Notes: a model not told the origin generated them from the sequence alone. Positions 1-13,736 are shown, counted from the stretch's first letter. The stretch is DNA of 64,000 nt from Toxoplasma gondii ME49 (GCF_000006565.2 NC_031479.1:2356001-2420000); one strand, 5' to 3'. Made by a program: numbers and translations.

Positions 1-2432
1 TCGCGTTCCTCTCGTCAGAGCAGCGCACAAGCCTATGTATAAGGATTTTCACAACGAATTGTTTCCAACGGACTTATTGGCTGGGAGGTCCCTGGGAAGA
101 AGCGAAGCCAGATAACACCGTCGGTTTCTGTGGCAATGTCCCTTAAGTTCTCGTGTCTGACATTACAGCTATTGAGGAGATAATTCGGTGCATCCCACGC
201 GAGACTGTGATTGTACTTTTTTGAGGACTGCCGCGCCAAAGAGGACGCAAACTACCGCACCAAGTTGCAGTACACTTACATTAGTCCATATGACCAGACC
301 TAGAGACACGCGATGCGCGAAGCCTCTAAAATGCCTCTAGAGTGCAATAATTAAACATCCTCAGTTAACGTAGCTGAATGGTGACTTGTCGAAAAACATC
401 AGTCACCGGTCACCGTGCGACGAATGTGTAACGGAATCAAAACCATCGGACACGGTTTAACAGGCTAGAAGTGCAGGCAACCAGCTAACCATTGTTGTGG
501 AAGGGCATTCACAAACGGCGGGCAACAAACAAGAAGGATAACGAATCTCTTCTTGTTGTACGCTTCGGACAACAAGAGACACTGCTGGGTTCCTGGCCGA
601 GAGTAACAGTTTGTGCTGGCTGCTCCCTTCAGCCTTATGTGAAGGTCTAGGATGTGTCTCGCCTGCGAGTGGCTTCATTTCTTCTTCGTTTCTACCTGCG
701 TTCTTTGAATGGTTTTGCCGCGGGGGCAGAGTATCCCGTGCAAGTCAGTCTAATAGTTCTGTGTGCTCGAACCGTTCCTCGAGTTCCCCGATTCGGGGCA
801 TGGCGGCGCGGCGCTGTCGAGGGGTAAAAACGTGTCTGGCGCTAGCGCGTACCACAGCATTAAGTGGATTTTATCTATTGTTTCAGTTTCACCTAACGTT
901 TGTTTCGGAATTGTGCACGCCCAGGTTGTTAGGAGGCTGTTTCTGGATGGCTCACTCAGAGCACCACTTCGGCCCCGGGTACGTGACCGGTTCCGAACTG
1001 GGCGCACTCCCGTTTTTCAACAGTCAGCTCATTCCTGGTCCAGCAGTGCCCCGCATTCCGGTTCTTTCCTGTTTTGCTAAGAACATCAGCACTGCCCTTT
1101 AGAGAGCTTCCGCCCAGGAAATGACAGCCTGTGTGACACCGGCAAAAACCAAGCCTGTGAGCCCCAGCCCCGGCAGCTGAACCACTGTGCAGGTTGAAGC
1201 AGTTTGGACTTGATTCTGGGACAACACAAAGTCTAAAATCTCTCCCAGGTCGATCGATGAAAAACACAATGATTCTCCTTTGAGTCTCTTATTGGGTGCT
1301 CCTGCTCTTTTGCCTTTCTTCGTGTCTCCTTTTTTATGAGGGAGCTAGAAGGAGCCCTTGAGTCGCGCAATGAGCGGACTGGCTACGCGGATGCGCCTTA
1401 GCGGGAGCGGCCGCAGCGCATCGAATAAGTAAGGCATTGTGCTGAAGGAGACTCGCGGCTTTTGGTCTGGAGAAAACGGACAAAAGCTCAAACTCACGAA
1501 AAGGATCCCAGTCGGCGCAAAAAAGCCCCGCGCTCTCTTCCCATCGATGGCTGACGCTCAACGCGGGATCTTTATCTGCGAGTAAACAGCCCCCCGGCCC
1601 ATTGCATCGGTGCGCATTGCGTGCACGCAGTTCTCGCCTCCTCGCGGTCAAAACAAAAAAAGGGTTTCGCATTCTTTCATTTCCCGGCCTTCTGCACCTC
1701 TGCTCCATCCGCTTCGAGCATAAAAGGATTTCTTCGCGCGTTTTCCGCGGAAACCACGGCAGAAACCGACAACCGGCAGCGCCCACTAGCGATCCGAGGA
1801 TTCGGAACCAGTTCGTGGCGACCTGCACATTTCCCACGAGTGCCTTCGCCGAGATCTTTGTTTTCGCCGCCTTTGAGTTTGTGAGAAAACACGACTCTGG
1901 GCCATCATTCTTCTGAGGAATCGTGGAGAGGGCGCTGCTGCCGCGAACAGGTCTTTTCCTGCGACAAGCTCGGCCGCTGGTTCGTGTCGAGAACGTTTGT
2001 GGATTCGAGGACAGCTCTGTCGAGCATCTGTTCCCTCTTGTTTGTCTAGCAAAACTCAGCTTCGTTTGAGTGTTTCTCGCCGAGGTCTTTGTGCACAACA
2101 CTCCCGGGTCCTCCCTCGTGCGCGAGCGTCGAGATCTCGTCTGGCTGAAGTTCCAAGGTCCACTTCAGTCTCACTTCGCAGGCATTTCGTTCTCCGTCTT
2201 TTTCCTCTCGAGAATCTCACACGCAGTGTGACTTCTCCCGTGATCTCGTTAGGTTCACCGAGCCAGTGCGACAAAGACGTTCACCGTGCGCTATCTCAGA
2301 GTGGGAACCTGCTTTCGCAGCCCTTTTTTTTCACTTCCTTGTGGAGACTGCGAGTTGAAAACGAGCGGCGTTTGCTGCCCTGGAGTTCTTTCACCAGTAC
2401 CTTTTCCTCCGCCTCCACAACACGTCTTCGAG
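1..2432. other. Left flank without a supportable gene
   Basis: No reading frame here has convincing protein-like composition together with matching splice sites. Open frames of up to about 250 codons occur on both strands (for example 1334-2101 minus) but look like compositional accidents. The last several hundred bases before 2433 are T- and C-rich and free of in-frame ATG, so they probably hold the promoter and leader of the downstream plus-strand gene. A non-coding or missed upstream exon cannot be excluded. Confidence 0.5.
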
Positions 2433-5428
2433 ATGGTTTCCACGGGTCAGCGTCCGTGCAACAGGCTGCGAGCCCTCCAAGCGGCGTCGGAGGGTCGCCG
2501 CAAAAGCTCTCGAGGCCAAGGGGAGCTCCTGCGCGTGCTTCGTCAGCAGCGCGTGTTCGTTGACGAGAGAGCGATCCACTTTGTGTCGGAAGGGCGGGGC
2601 GGCCCCCGCGCCGACGCGAGGAACTCGGTGTTCAAGCTCCAGAACACCTCTGCCAAGCAGACCGCGACAGAGCAGGTGCAGAGCCTCCGCGAAAAGTTCT
2701 CCGTGGTCCACGACGAGGGCGCAGAGTCAGGAGACGAAGGATGGGGCAGCCAGTACGCGAATGTTCCTGAGGCGCTGAAGACCGAACGAGGAAAGTCGAT
2801 TTTGGCGGAGCAGAACCGGGATCAACTGCTGGACGCGATAGAAAACATCGAGGCAGAAGCTGGCCAACTTCCCGAAGACACCGTCACCCGAGAGGAAATC
2901 GACGAAGCAGCTGCACTGAACCAAGTGATCCAGCGCTACAGCGTCACTCCCGACGCGCTGTCTCCGCAGCAACTCGAAGCGCTAGCCAAGTTCGCGGAAT
3001 ACTCCCATAGTGAGATGGCTCAAGAAGGCGACTACGAAAACGACGAAGACAACGCCGGCTACGAAGGCGACGCCGGCTACGAAGGCGACGCCGGCAACGA
3101 CGGTGAAGGCTACGAAGGCTACGACGCCGACGAGGGTAACGACGGAGAAGGCGACGAAGATGATGACGATGACGACGACGAAGACTTCAGTCCTCAGCAA
3201 CTCAACAGTACGTGTCGAGGAATTTTGTCTGGTGGTAAAGAGGTTGTTCTGCTTGTCGCCAGGGTCGCGGCGTTGACAGAAAAGTCCGGAGGGTGCGCTG
3301 AGCGATAGATACGTATCTCTCGAGTGACGGGATAGTCCGGAATAGACGCCAGCCAGTGTGCCGTGAAATTTGTTTCGAAGAACAGGCGACTGTGTCCGCC
3401 GAGGGGGCCGTTTGCAAGGTAGGTGTCTCAGTTGCGGACTGGGACCGAAGGGAAACTGTGGAAGTTACAGTGTTTTTCGTTTTCCTGTGTTGCTGTTGTC
3501 TCCCACCGCAGAGCTTAACGACATGCAGCGCGAATTCCTCGCCAACAATATGGTTCAGTGGATGGAGAGCATGGAGGCTGCGTACACGCACGGCGTGATT
3601 CTCATGAAAATCAACTGCCTCGGCGTGGCCTTCATCAGAAACGTGACCATCAAAGATTGCGTAAGAGCTGGAAAGCGAAGCGAAGAAGGAACGGAGAGAG
3701 CAAAGTGGACTTCAGACCGTGTTACTTTAGTGCGGAACACTGGCCGCTGACATGGGTGTGGTTAAAAGGCCTTTTTCGAGCTTTCCTAGGTGACTTGTCG
3801 CCTTTCAGGACGGCCACGGAAGCTTTGTTCCATCGCTACAGAGTGAGAATGGAACGCACCTCTGAAACAGCAACAGTGCTGAACCAGCGTCTTTGTGTCT
3901 CTGTCAAAGTGGCCTAGGTTGTCGCCTGTCGTCAATAAATTCCTTTGTTCAGGTGTCGCATTATCGTCTTCCCAGTCGCGTTTGCTTCTCTAGAAAAGTC
4001 TATCTAAACTGCATCTGTTTCTCATTCGCTACATCCACGTTTATTCCTTGTCCCGGCTTGAGCAGCTTTTGACCATCGCGCAGCCTACCAACTGGCTGCA
4101 AACGAGCATCAGCCCCCGCAGGGTTGCTCTGACGTCCATCGAGTCTGTCGCCCTCGGTCGAAACTCGCGAGAGTTCGAAGCCATGGAGCAGCGCATTTAC
4201 GACGGCCAGCTCGACGAAACGCTGTAAGTCAAGAAATGCATAGCTCTGAAAGCAGCAATCTCTCAGCAGTCTATTTCAGTGAAACAACGGAGTGTCTCAT
4301 CCAAATCTACGTGCTGACCTATCTATCTATATATATACATATAAATACATACAGACGATCAACACTTCGATTCCGAATGTGGGTTAATTCCCGAAGTGTG
4401 TCCTGCTCAGTTATTTTTGAAACGTTTGTATAGGTGTCAGCGCGGTTGCCGGTGTGAAGTTAGCCAATACTTATGGACTTAAACGTCAGTTGTTTTATTC
4501 GATACTGGCAGATGACCCCATTCTTGCATCCGTTCCTGCCAGACCAAAAAGTGCCTTGTGCTACGCGCCGAGCGTCTTGGTACAGCTCTGGTCTTTCTTC
4601 CGTGGTTAGCTGTCATGTGGCGTGCGTGTTTTTCTCTGTCTCTTTTCAAAAACTGTTTTTATCGGTTTCTGGATGTTTGCCGAGCAAGCTCGTTCGTCGG
4701 CGCCGCGCGGTGCTCAACACAGTGAACGGGAAATTGTTTTCGTTTTCTTGCTCTGTTGTCTGAACGCTTTGCTGCAGCCCTTCCCCAAAGTTATGCTCCG
4801 TCGTCCACCTTCCGGCAGACCGAACCCTTTCCCTCGTTTTTGTGTAAGTCCGTACGCTTTGAAGGTGCCCGATGGACACACTCCATTTAGCGTTTCTTAT
4901 TTCCTTTGTGCACTTTTCCTGCATTCTATTTGCTCTTGGCAACGAGCTCCAGTTGGCAGACGAGATGTATCCAAGGGAGTGAAAGCAACTGTTCCAGGCT
5001 TGTTGAAGACTGTGTGTTACGCAGGAGATGACTCTCAGATCGCCGTTCAACCAAAGCAACACATGCTATTGAGGGATCGCGGCGTGGATGTTTCGTGAGG
5101 CAAATTCTGCTGTGTGTTTGCCGTCACCGTGAGTTGCTGCGTCCTTTTTTTCTCACGTTTACTGGGGAAGTATTAACGCAGGCGCGTTTATTCCGTCCCT
5201 GTGCGTCGTCTGGCGTACGAGTGAGATTTTCGTTGGAAGGTTTTTCCTTTCTTCCAGTACAGGATTGATCAGCCTGGAGGTCGCTTGTCTCTGCTTCCTC
5301 ATCTCCGCGTTTTTTTGCTTGGTTGTTTTTCTGTGTTCAGGGATGAGGAGCACCGCAACGGGTTTGTCTTCTTCTTGCGTGTCATGGTCAAGAGGGCGAA
5401 GCAAGCTGAGCAGGTGGGAGCTGAATAA
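2433..5428 (+). CDS. Acidic protein with a C-terminal PH-like segment, four exons
   Basis: Exons: 2433-3207, 3512-3660, about 4066-4223 and 5341-5428. Phases agree: 3207 leaves one base, 3660 closes a codon, 4223 leaves two bases and 5341 supplies the third. The first 230 residues are charged and probably helical (motif SVTPDALSPQQLEAL). An acidic run follows, built from GYEGDA units and a poly-Asp tract. The last 100 residues (GVILMKINCLGVAFIRN, RVALTSIESVALG, DEEHRNGFVFFLRVMVKRA) alternate like beta strands closed by a helix. I infer a PH-like fold, as in apicomplexan inner-membrane-complex ISP proteins; this is a fold impression, not a family match. The ATG is the first in frame. An alternative start for exon 3 is 4084. 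A possible extra exon at 3809-3842 does not fit phase. Function unknown. Confidence 0.72.
3049..3186 (+). repeat. In-frame Gly/Glu/Asp repeat
   Basis: Within the first exon of the PH-like gene, an 18-base unit (GGCTACGAAGGCGACGCC) is repeated and decays into GAC and GAA runs. It encodes GYEGDA copies followed by a nearly pure Asp/Glu stretch. It is probably a disordered acidic linker and a place of length variation between strains. Confidence 0.8.
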
Positions 5429-8400
5429 TTATGGCGTTCTGTCTCCTGCCCTGTCGCTTCGTGGAATGCCTGTAAAGGGCGCTTACGCGGCAAAAGTCGC
5501 AACGGTGAATTTAGGTGAAGAAGAGCGACAAACACATCTGTCGAAACACAAATAGCCTGCGAACGTCGTCTATAGGCCGAAGCCTGAAAACACGGTGGCA
5601 GTCGGGTATATGGTTGCGGAGAAACTGTCATTGTGCGTGTTTGTGAAATCAAAATCTTGGTGATTTGCCCAAGTATCTTCACTGTGTGGTGCAAGAAAAG
5701 AAAACGTGTGGTCCCGACCTTCCCGACCCTTAACAGTCGTTTGAGAAATTTGCGGAGCGCAGTTCGGGAAAAGGCATCGAAGCGGGGGAAGTTTTTCCGT
5801 GTGCGTCTTGTCATCTCGTGCGTCACCCGGCCCTGCTCTTGGTGAGCGAGAAGGTGTACCAGTTGGTCACCTCATGCACACTGCGAATCCGGTGGTCCTC
5901 GAAATCAAACGAGACCGAACCTCGAGTACGGGAAAAGGCGGCTTTTGCCGTGATGGCACTGTCACACCCGGATCGCCTACTACCGGTCAGGCGGTTCGTA
6001 ACACCGCTTCATATCGCAATAGAAGGCTTTTGTAGCACATTAGGCGGTGGCGCAAGTCCTTCCATCGATAGGCATAAGCGGCCGTCTCGGATCGTGAACC
6101 AGCATTTCACACCGTACGTGCTGCCACACGCCTGTAGGTTTTGTAGGCACTTCAGCGGTCCACGGGTCTTCTGTAAAAATCGAGTTGCAAATTGTTCCTG
6201 AATTTCACAGAAGACACCCTTGCAAAAACGGCTGTCGACTTTTGCCATTCCCACGTATAATCAACGAAAACTGGTCCAGTGTTCGTCGACAAAACAGTGC
6301 GACTTGCACAGCCTGATCTACTCATGCCAGTATATGTCCAGCCCTAGGTGGCGGAACACATACACACAGATGCCCACGCGAGAATACAGTTAATGGGAGA
6401 GTCGCCAGACGCTAATAAGGAGAAGGTAGGTTGCTGTCACGTTAAGGATAAACCAGGAACGCCGATGGCGAATTCTTCTACCTTCTACTGGGAAGAAGGC
6501 TGCAGCATAGGCGGAAGATCAGTAGCATAACCGCAGCTGGATGTGGGTAACAGTCATTATAACACATCCAGTGACAGCGGTCCAGGTGGCATATCGTCTG
6601 GACTATTACGCTTCAGTGAAACGTTCGACAAGACAGACGATATTATCATGTGTGTAGCCAACAGAGCCATTCAAGGGACGCTGCATTCCAGATTTTTGCT
6701 GGAGGTGTAGAGATACCACTCTGACTATCCAACACCAGCCAAGAAATATCAATCTAGTGCTACGGTTGCTGTAAGAACTCAAACATGTGCGTTCGTGTAA
6801 CTCTCCAAATCGTCACTTTCATCACTGCGGACGACGGCCTGTTCCACCAGGCCTCTGGATCTTTCAACCTCCCTGAAATGGCTGTGTCGTGCCGTTGACG
6901 TACTGGGTGACATGTGAAGTCTTTGGGGCTTTTCGGGCACTCCAAACGAGACAGGTAACTGATTCATGAAGCGTTTCTGGCACAGCGAAGCACATCACCA
7001 CAAACTCCTTCTTCTAACGAAGTGAAAACGATCCGTGGAAGCGAACTGTTCGATGCATGGCACATGCAGGTTTGTGTTTCGCAGAGAGCGTGCAACTGTT
7101 TCGAGAGTCACAACGACAACGCACGTGGCGAAAAGAACTCTCCACCGGTCAAAGTGCAAATCTGTCTGTCTAACGGACTTTGCCTCAGTTTAGCGAAACC
7201 GAAAGCGAGGATCGTGGTCAGAGTCAGTTCGACATGTCGCTGTTAGGACGTGGCTCTGTTTATCTCAGGGGTCTCGAGGTTGTGTGCTGTCCAAACGAAC
7301 GAGTGACACTACTGTACAAAACATGTGTGGGCATATTTTTGAAAAATTTCTCATCTTGTCGTTGTGTGTTCCCATTCTGGCGGGCTGGTAGCGCAGTCCA
7401 GTGGTCTACTGCTGCTTGCGGCAGCGGCCTTACCAATACAGAGAAAGGACGGGTCGTGAGCGTTTCAAAAAAGACGGCTGAGATGCAAAAACTTTCTTTC
7501 AAGTACTGAAATTGTGTTTTCAGTCACAGGCAGACTAACATGGGATCCCCGACAAAATTCGACGAGGATGCGTTGAATTGTGGCTAACCGCATTTTCATA
7601 GAGACTCAACTAAATAAAAGAACATGTGGATCACGTGTCTCCAGAGAATGGAAGACATGCTTGAGCAAGTCGTAGTTACGAGAGATCTACATGTCGAAGA
7701 ACGAAGGGGAGAGCTGAATTGAAGACGCCAATGGTGTTGGGTAGAAGCGAGCGGCTGGAGTGTTTCTTGCTTTGGGGCATGCAATTTACTCCTTCGTATT
7801 TTTCATGGTTTCTGCACATGCATGTTTCAATTCTCTCGAAGCAAAAATCCGAACTCTGCACAAACGGTCTTTTTCCCGAAGAACCCCCGCAGTCGTTCCA
7901 CCGCACCTTGGAACAGGAAAGCGACCCTCCATGTGCCCTCAGAACAGCCTGTTCTGTGAGGTTGCAGGACAGCCCACTTGTCGCTTCTGCTTCCTTAGGG
8001 TGAAGGGTCAAGGCCCGGCCGCTACCGAATTCAGAGCAGACATTCTGAGTTGCTGACACACCTAATGAAACTACGGAGTAAGAGGTCGCGTTCGTTCGTT
8101 TCGGAGAACGAGCTCCGAACGCCCAGTATAAATTATCACAAGAAGTACGATATCTTCCGTACAAAACCGGAGTTAAGAATATCAAGGGCATGGCTAGATC
8201 AGGTACCGCATTTACCACAATATCAGCACGCACTGATTGTATTTTACACTGTGTAACATGAACAGTTACAGCTGTTGTTCGACTGGCGTTGCATGCCTTC
8301 TCTCCCTTTTCGAATCTCTGTGGTGCCTCTAACACACCAGTGAGCAGCTTCTGATGCTACTGCGAGACGGTTAGGTTTCTCGCGAGGTTCTACTAATTTT

Positions 8401-9387
8401 TTTCGACTGCGAATCCGGCGCCTCTGTCGAACTCGGGGGTCACAAAGAGTCACCAGAAGACGACCGCAATTCCACGAAGAGACAGGCACATTTACTTTTA
8501 TCTCATTTGCAGATATATATATGCATATGTATATATATAAACAGACATCAGCATTCACTGCCAAGTACAAGGCAAGGGTGTGCGCGTGCCGACTCAGAGC
8601 GACAGACGCGTGCTTTTCATCTGCCTGGATGGTAATTTTCGCTGCATGCGCACATGCACGAGTCAAAATGATTTAAAGTGGAGTCGGGTGCCTTTCTTCT
8701 CAGAAGATTCTTCTGCATGTCGGGGACAAAAAAGGAGGAGGGAGCTCTCGATCGTCAGATAGGTGCCAGCTTTGTTGCCAGTTCTTTTCTTACTCCTTTG
8801 CTATTGGGCGCAGCCGTCATGACTCTCCTTCAGAGCTTCTACTTCGATTTCATGCGCCTTCTCTCGACTTGCTCCCCATTTTGACCGCGAGTTCCTGTTA
8901 TTCTTCTTTCTCTCTCCGTTCTTCCACTCTGTATGTACACCAGATGCCTGCCCGTGCTTGTTCTGCAAGTCTCCCTTCCCCCAGTGGTCCCGTCGCCAGA
9001 CTGTTTCCACTGCGCTCTTCTCACCTGCCGCTCGATCCGCTGTTTTCGCTCTTCTCCATGCACCCTTGGTTTCTCTCTTTCTTACATTCTCTCTCTGAAT
9101 CGCTTCTCCGCTCTCTTTTTCTCTCCTTCCTTTCTTCTTGCTTCCTCGCTTGCGATTCTCTCCCTTCCTCCACTCCACTCCTTCTCTTCTCTCTGTTACC
9201 TCTTTCCTCCATTGTTCCTTTTTGTCGCTCCTCTCTCTAGCCTCTCCACCCGTCTCCCCTTTTCTTCCTGCATACTTATCTCTCTTTCCTCTCTCTCCCC
9301 TCCGGTCTACTTTTCCTCTCTTCTCTCCTTGCTTCCCTCTTCTCGCTGCTCTCGTCCTTTCTCGTTGTTTCTCGGCCTCGGAGCAAG
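5429..9387. other. Intergenic, no gene seen
   Basis: Nearly 4 kb without a frame that combines good codon use with usable splice sites. It must contain the 3' UTR of the PH-like gene and the promoter and leader of CTU2. A short (TA)n tract lies near 8515-8540. No tRNA fold or other RNA gene could be recognised by eye. Confidence 0.5.
8890..9380 (+). promoter_or_regulatory. CT-rich leader upstream of CTU2
   Basis: For almost 500 bases the plus strand is overwhelmingly C and T, in runs of TCTCTTTC type, ending a few bases before the CTU2 ATG at 9388. Its position and strand match a pyrimidine-rich 5' leader or transcription initiation zone, common in coccidian genes. Part may be a leader intron. 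Confidence 0.6.
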
Positions 9388-12300
9388 ATGTCGGTCCCCC
9401 CGTTTACTCCGCCGAACGCAGAGGGCGCTCTTCTCCGTGGACTGCATGCGCCTGCCAGGGAGAGGCGAAAGCCTAGCTCTTCGGCTAGCTCTTCGACGCC
9501 GCAGAAGCCTGTGAGGACGGCCTTTGAGAACGGGCGATTTCTCTGCTACAAGTGCAAAGCCAACTGGGCAGTGTGCGACGACCGCGAGAAGAGCTGTCGA
9601 AACTGTCTCCTCAACCTCGTCCGGTCGACCGTCGTCAGCCACCTTCGGAAGGTCGCGGAGACGTCTCGACAGCTTGAAGAAGCTGCGAAGGAAGAAGGCC
9701 AGAGAGAGACGACAGCTGCATGCGGCTCGGGGCGCGAGGAGACCGAGACAGCGAGAGAAGACAGACGCAGGCCGACGACAGACGAGGCAGATGATCAGAA
9801 GCGCGTTTGGTTCGTCGCTGTTTCAGGGGGTCCTGCCTCGCTCGCCCTGGTCCACATTTTGCGCGACCATCTTTTGGAGCAAAGGAGCAAGTGGGAGAGA
9901 AGAAAGGCAGGCCAGCTACGCAGGCAAACGCATGCAGATCGGCATCGACAAGCGCCGGCGAAGGAAGCCTCCCCAGATGCGCCTTCATCGTCGTCATCGC
10001 AGGACGGCCCTGAAACCCAGAAGGAGTCGAGTTCCTCCTCTTCTCCACTTTCCTCTTCTTCTGCTCGACAAGACTGCCCGCCTCTTCCGCTCTTTGCAGT
10101 CCACGTCGACGTAGCGCCTTGGTTGCCTCGCGGTCCCGCTTCCTCCCAAGGGTGTCTGGAAAAAAGTTCCGAGTCGTCTCTCGTCGCAGAGCTGCGGGCA
10201 ATTCTCGACAGTCTCGGCGTCCCCCTTCTCGTCATTCCCCCCACAGCTGCGTTCTTTCACAACTCGTCTTCGGGCCCTTCTTCTTCTGGGGATTGCTCCT
10301 CTGACTCGGTGTCGTGTGAGGACGGTGGAGAGGCGCTTCGCGTTCACTTGCAGGCGGTTCTTGCGGAGGATGGCAATGCGTTCGAAGCTCTTCTTCGAGT
10401 CATTATGTAAGTTGTCGTCGTCTCGTGGATCGGGAGGACTTTGGAGCGGCCACAACGAGGAGAAGGGCGTACGCGCTCTCCGACGTGTGTGGGTGGAAAG
10501 CATGTCCCTATCGATTCCATCGATTCTAGATTCGCGCTCAAAACAGTCGGCGGCAAATGCTGTTCGATCGGTTGGGCGAGAGTCTCAAGCGCAAACGATG
10601 GTCCTTGCCCGACAAGCATTTTCGTTCTTCTGACCGTCAGAGGACAACCACGGGGCTTCCAAAGGCAGGCGAATCCCGGTGGGCTCCGTGTTGCGTGAAG
10701 AGTTGTCGGACTGATCTCATGTCGGATACCAGGAAGTTTTTTTCGTGTCTGGTTGATGTGTCGTCGCTCTTCGTCTTTCTTGTCGTTCTCTCCCCTGTCG
10801 TCCGGGCATCTGTCTCCTTTCTTCTGCCTCGGTTTCTTCGCTTCTGTATTGGCCGCTAGTGAGAGATGTTTCTTTCTGCGTCTTCGCTTCGTCCGTCGCG
10901 TCTCTCTCTGTCCGCGCCTCTGTCTGCGAGTGTCGAGTTTGACATCGAAGCTTCTGACCTTTTCGTGCTCTGGGGTTTCCGCGCTCTCTGTCCCTGACAG
11001 TGGGCCGTAGCCAGGTGAAACGCTTAGTTCCTGAAGACGAAGCAGTCAAGAAACTGGAGGAAAGTTCTCCTCTGCACCCTTAGAGTTTCCTTGCTACGTT
11101 CTTCGCTTTTGCCTTGTCTGGAAACGCTCCCCTCTGTCGTGATGCCTTGAGCCTTGTTGCGTGTGTTCGGATTGGAAGAGGGCGGCTCGGGAAGAAGCGA
11201 ATTTCTCGACCGTTTTTCGTCACACCATATCCACGCGCTGTCTGGCGGCTCTAGAAATGCCGCGCTCATTACACAGGTGTTTCCGTGAGCCATCGAAACC
11301 CATTCTGAACTCCAAAACGTCCACTTCGCATCGAGCTGGAGAAGCGGGTGGCAGAAGAAGCTGGCCCTCTTCGCTTTCGTACAACGTCCGCCTAAACAGT
11401 GTTTCCTCCGGAAGAACTTTTCGTTCTTCGGGTCTCTCTGAAATGCATCGTGCTTCTCATCTCGTGTTCAGCACTGGTTAAAGAACGCGTTGTGCGTCTC
11501 ACTCTTTTCACTCTTTTCACGCTTTTCAGTTGTTCGATCTGTTCTTCTTGCACGCATCTTTTCCGCCCTCCGTTTCTCGCTGGAGTCGTCGCTCTCCCCT
11601 CTCGTGTCGTTGCTTTCAGAGTTCGGTCCCTGTTCCACTTCCTTCAGCGACCCCCGCTCCCCCTTCGGGCAGACAGCCGACCCTCGGTCTTGGCTGCGAG
11701 AAACGCCGCGGCAGACTTCGCGGGCGAGAGCAAGTGTCGAGACAAGGAACGCAGCGAGCAAGAGAGACCAACGCAAAGCAGCAGTCGCCGGAGTCTCGCT
11801 CTTCTCTGCTTCGGAGACAGCAGCACCCGTCTCGCCGTTCGGCTCCTGCTCAAGGCCTGCCAAGGCGACGGCCTCACCCTTCAACAGGAAGCGCAGCTCG
11901 TCGACGACCGGTGAGAGCACATGTTCTGCGCGCTGAAGAGGGTCTTTAACTGCGTTTCGACAAGTCCAGAGACTGGTCGTCTTTTCCGAGGCTTCCATCT
12001 GGCCGTTCGTGTCTGGCGCGGGTGTGCGCTTCGTTGAAGATCGAAAAAAAAGAGACGACAGAGAAAGGGCATTCTGGCGGCTTGAACGAGAGGCAACCAG
12101 GGGTGGCGGCGCTGATACGCTGTCGCTGTGGACTTTGTCTTTGCGGCTTGTGCGTCTCTCAGGTTCCTCCCGAGCTTCTGCCTCTGCCGCCCTTTGCTGT
12201 CGATCTCTGCAAAAGAAGCTGCCATGTACTGTCGATACGCCGCTCTTCCCTTCCTGTCGACGAACCCGTACAGCCTCGTGCTTCCTTTTCCTGCTCCTTC

Positions 12301-13736
12301 TCTTCCGCTTCCCCCCCTTCCTTCGCGTTCCTCAAACACAGTCGCAAACTCCCCGGCTTCTTCCTCTTCTTCATCGTCTTCTTCCTCTTCTTCATCGTCT
12401 GCTTCAACGTCTTCTTCCTCTTCTTCATCGTGTGCTTCATCATCTTCTTCCTCTCCTTCTTCATTGTCTTCTCCCGCTTTTGTCTCGGTGCGCAGTGTTC
12501 CCTTGAGTTTCCTCATTCGCTCTTTCCTTCTGGATTTGCAGAGAAATTTTCCGTCGACGGTTTCGAACGTCTTGAAGACCTCGCAGAAGGCAGTGCCTGT
12601 CTCCCGTCGCCTGTCCACTCTCGTCTCTTCCAGCGAGGAGAACAGTTCTTCTCTCTCGCAGCGGGAAGGAGGCTCTGACGCCAAGAACGACTCCTCAGAG
12701 ACCTGCAGCCTCTGTCTCCTCGGCTTGTGCGATCCAGAAACATTTTCTGACAACGCGCTCTGGGACTCGAATCAGCGAAGAGTAGGTCGACAGAGAGGTG
12801 GAACCAGTTTGAAAGAAGGCTTGCGTCTTCGTTATCTCCGGAGAGAGACACCTGGACGCGCGTTGGCCTCTCACACGAAGTTCCTGCGTTTGCACTTCCT
12901 TTCGTCGAGACCACCGCGTCTCCAGAGAAGGGCGGAAATGCCGTCGACTAGAGCGTTCAACCGTCATCGTCAAACGGAGCCGCGGGAACTGAACTGCTTT
13001 TGAAACGTTGGACGAACGCGCAAACACAGGGTGCTTGCACCTGCCCCATATTGTCAAGCGTATATATATATATATATATGGGTGTGTGTACATGTATCTA
13101 TTTGTGTGTTTCACTCGCAGACAGATGGAGCGAGGTGGGGAGGGAACAAGCGATGGCGGGATGTACAGTGCGCGGTTGGATACGTGTGAGCAGATGTAGA
13201 ATGGCACCAGGCGCATGCTGAGGTTTATTTCATGTAGCGCAGCGCGGAGTGTAGCTACAGGGAATCTGTATGGATCGGGTTGAGACTGCATGCACAGGCA
13301 TGGAGAGAGGTACAGGTGTCAGAGTCAGCCAGTTAAACAGGAGAGCGTTTATGTAGAGATACATGCAAGGAGGGAGAGCAACAGAGAAACGTTATCTCGA
13401 CAGCAAGGCTTCGCACTTTGTTTTGCGGGTGCTTTCCTCATGCGCGCGCATCCTGGCAGCGACCGTGGACGAAATCTGCAGAATTGTTCTCCAGTGTTCT
13501 GCTCCATTCTATAGGAGTCGCTGTACAGTCCTTGTGCTTTTCGTGATCTTTCTTCCGTTGATTCGAGGGTTATCGACAGCAGTCACGGCTCTCGTCACTT
13601 TCATCTGTCCATATCAATACTTCAGCGGGTGTTGGCGTCTGCGTTCGAGACACTCCTGTCTGTAGTCAAAAACATACATTTACATAGATGCACATATACA
13701 TGTGTCTATGTATATATATGTACGTGCATATATGTA

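Noticed and set aside
3809..3842. Extra exon (DGHGSFVPSLQ) in the PH-like gene
   Set aside because: It has a good acceptor and GTGAGA donor, but its length breaks phase with the firm exon ending at 4223, and no partner acceptor fits.
7381..7450. Possible tRNA-like segment (GGTAGCGCAGTCCAGTGGT)
   Set aside because: D-arm-like words are present, but no acceptor stem, anticodon stem or T-arm could be paired around them.
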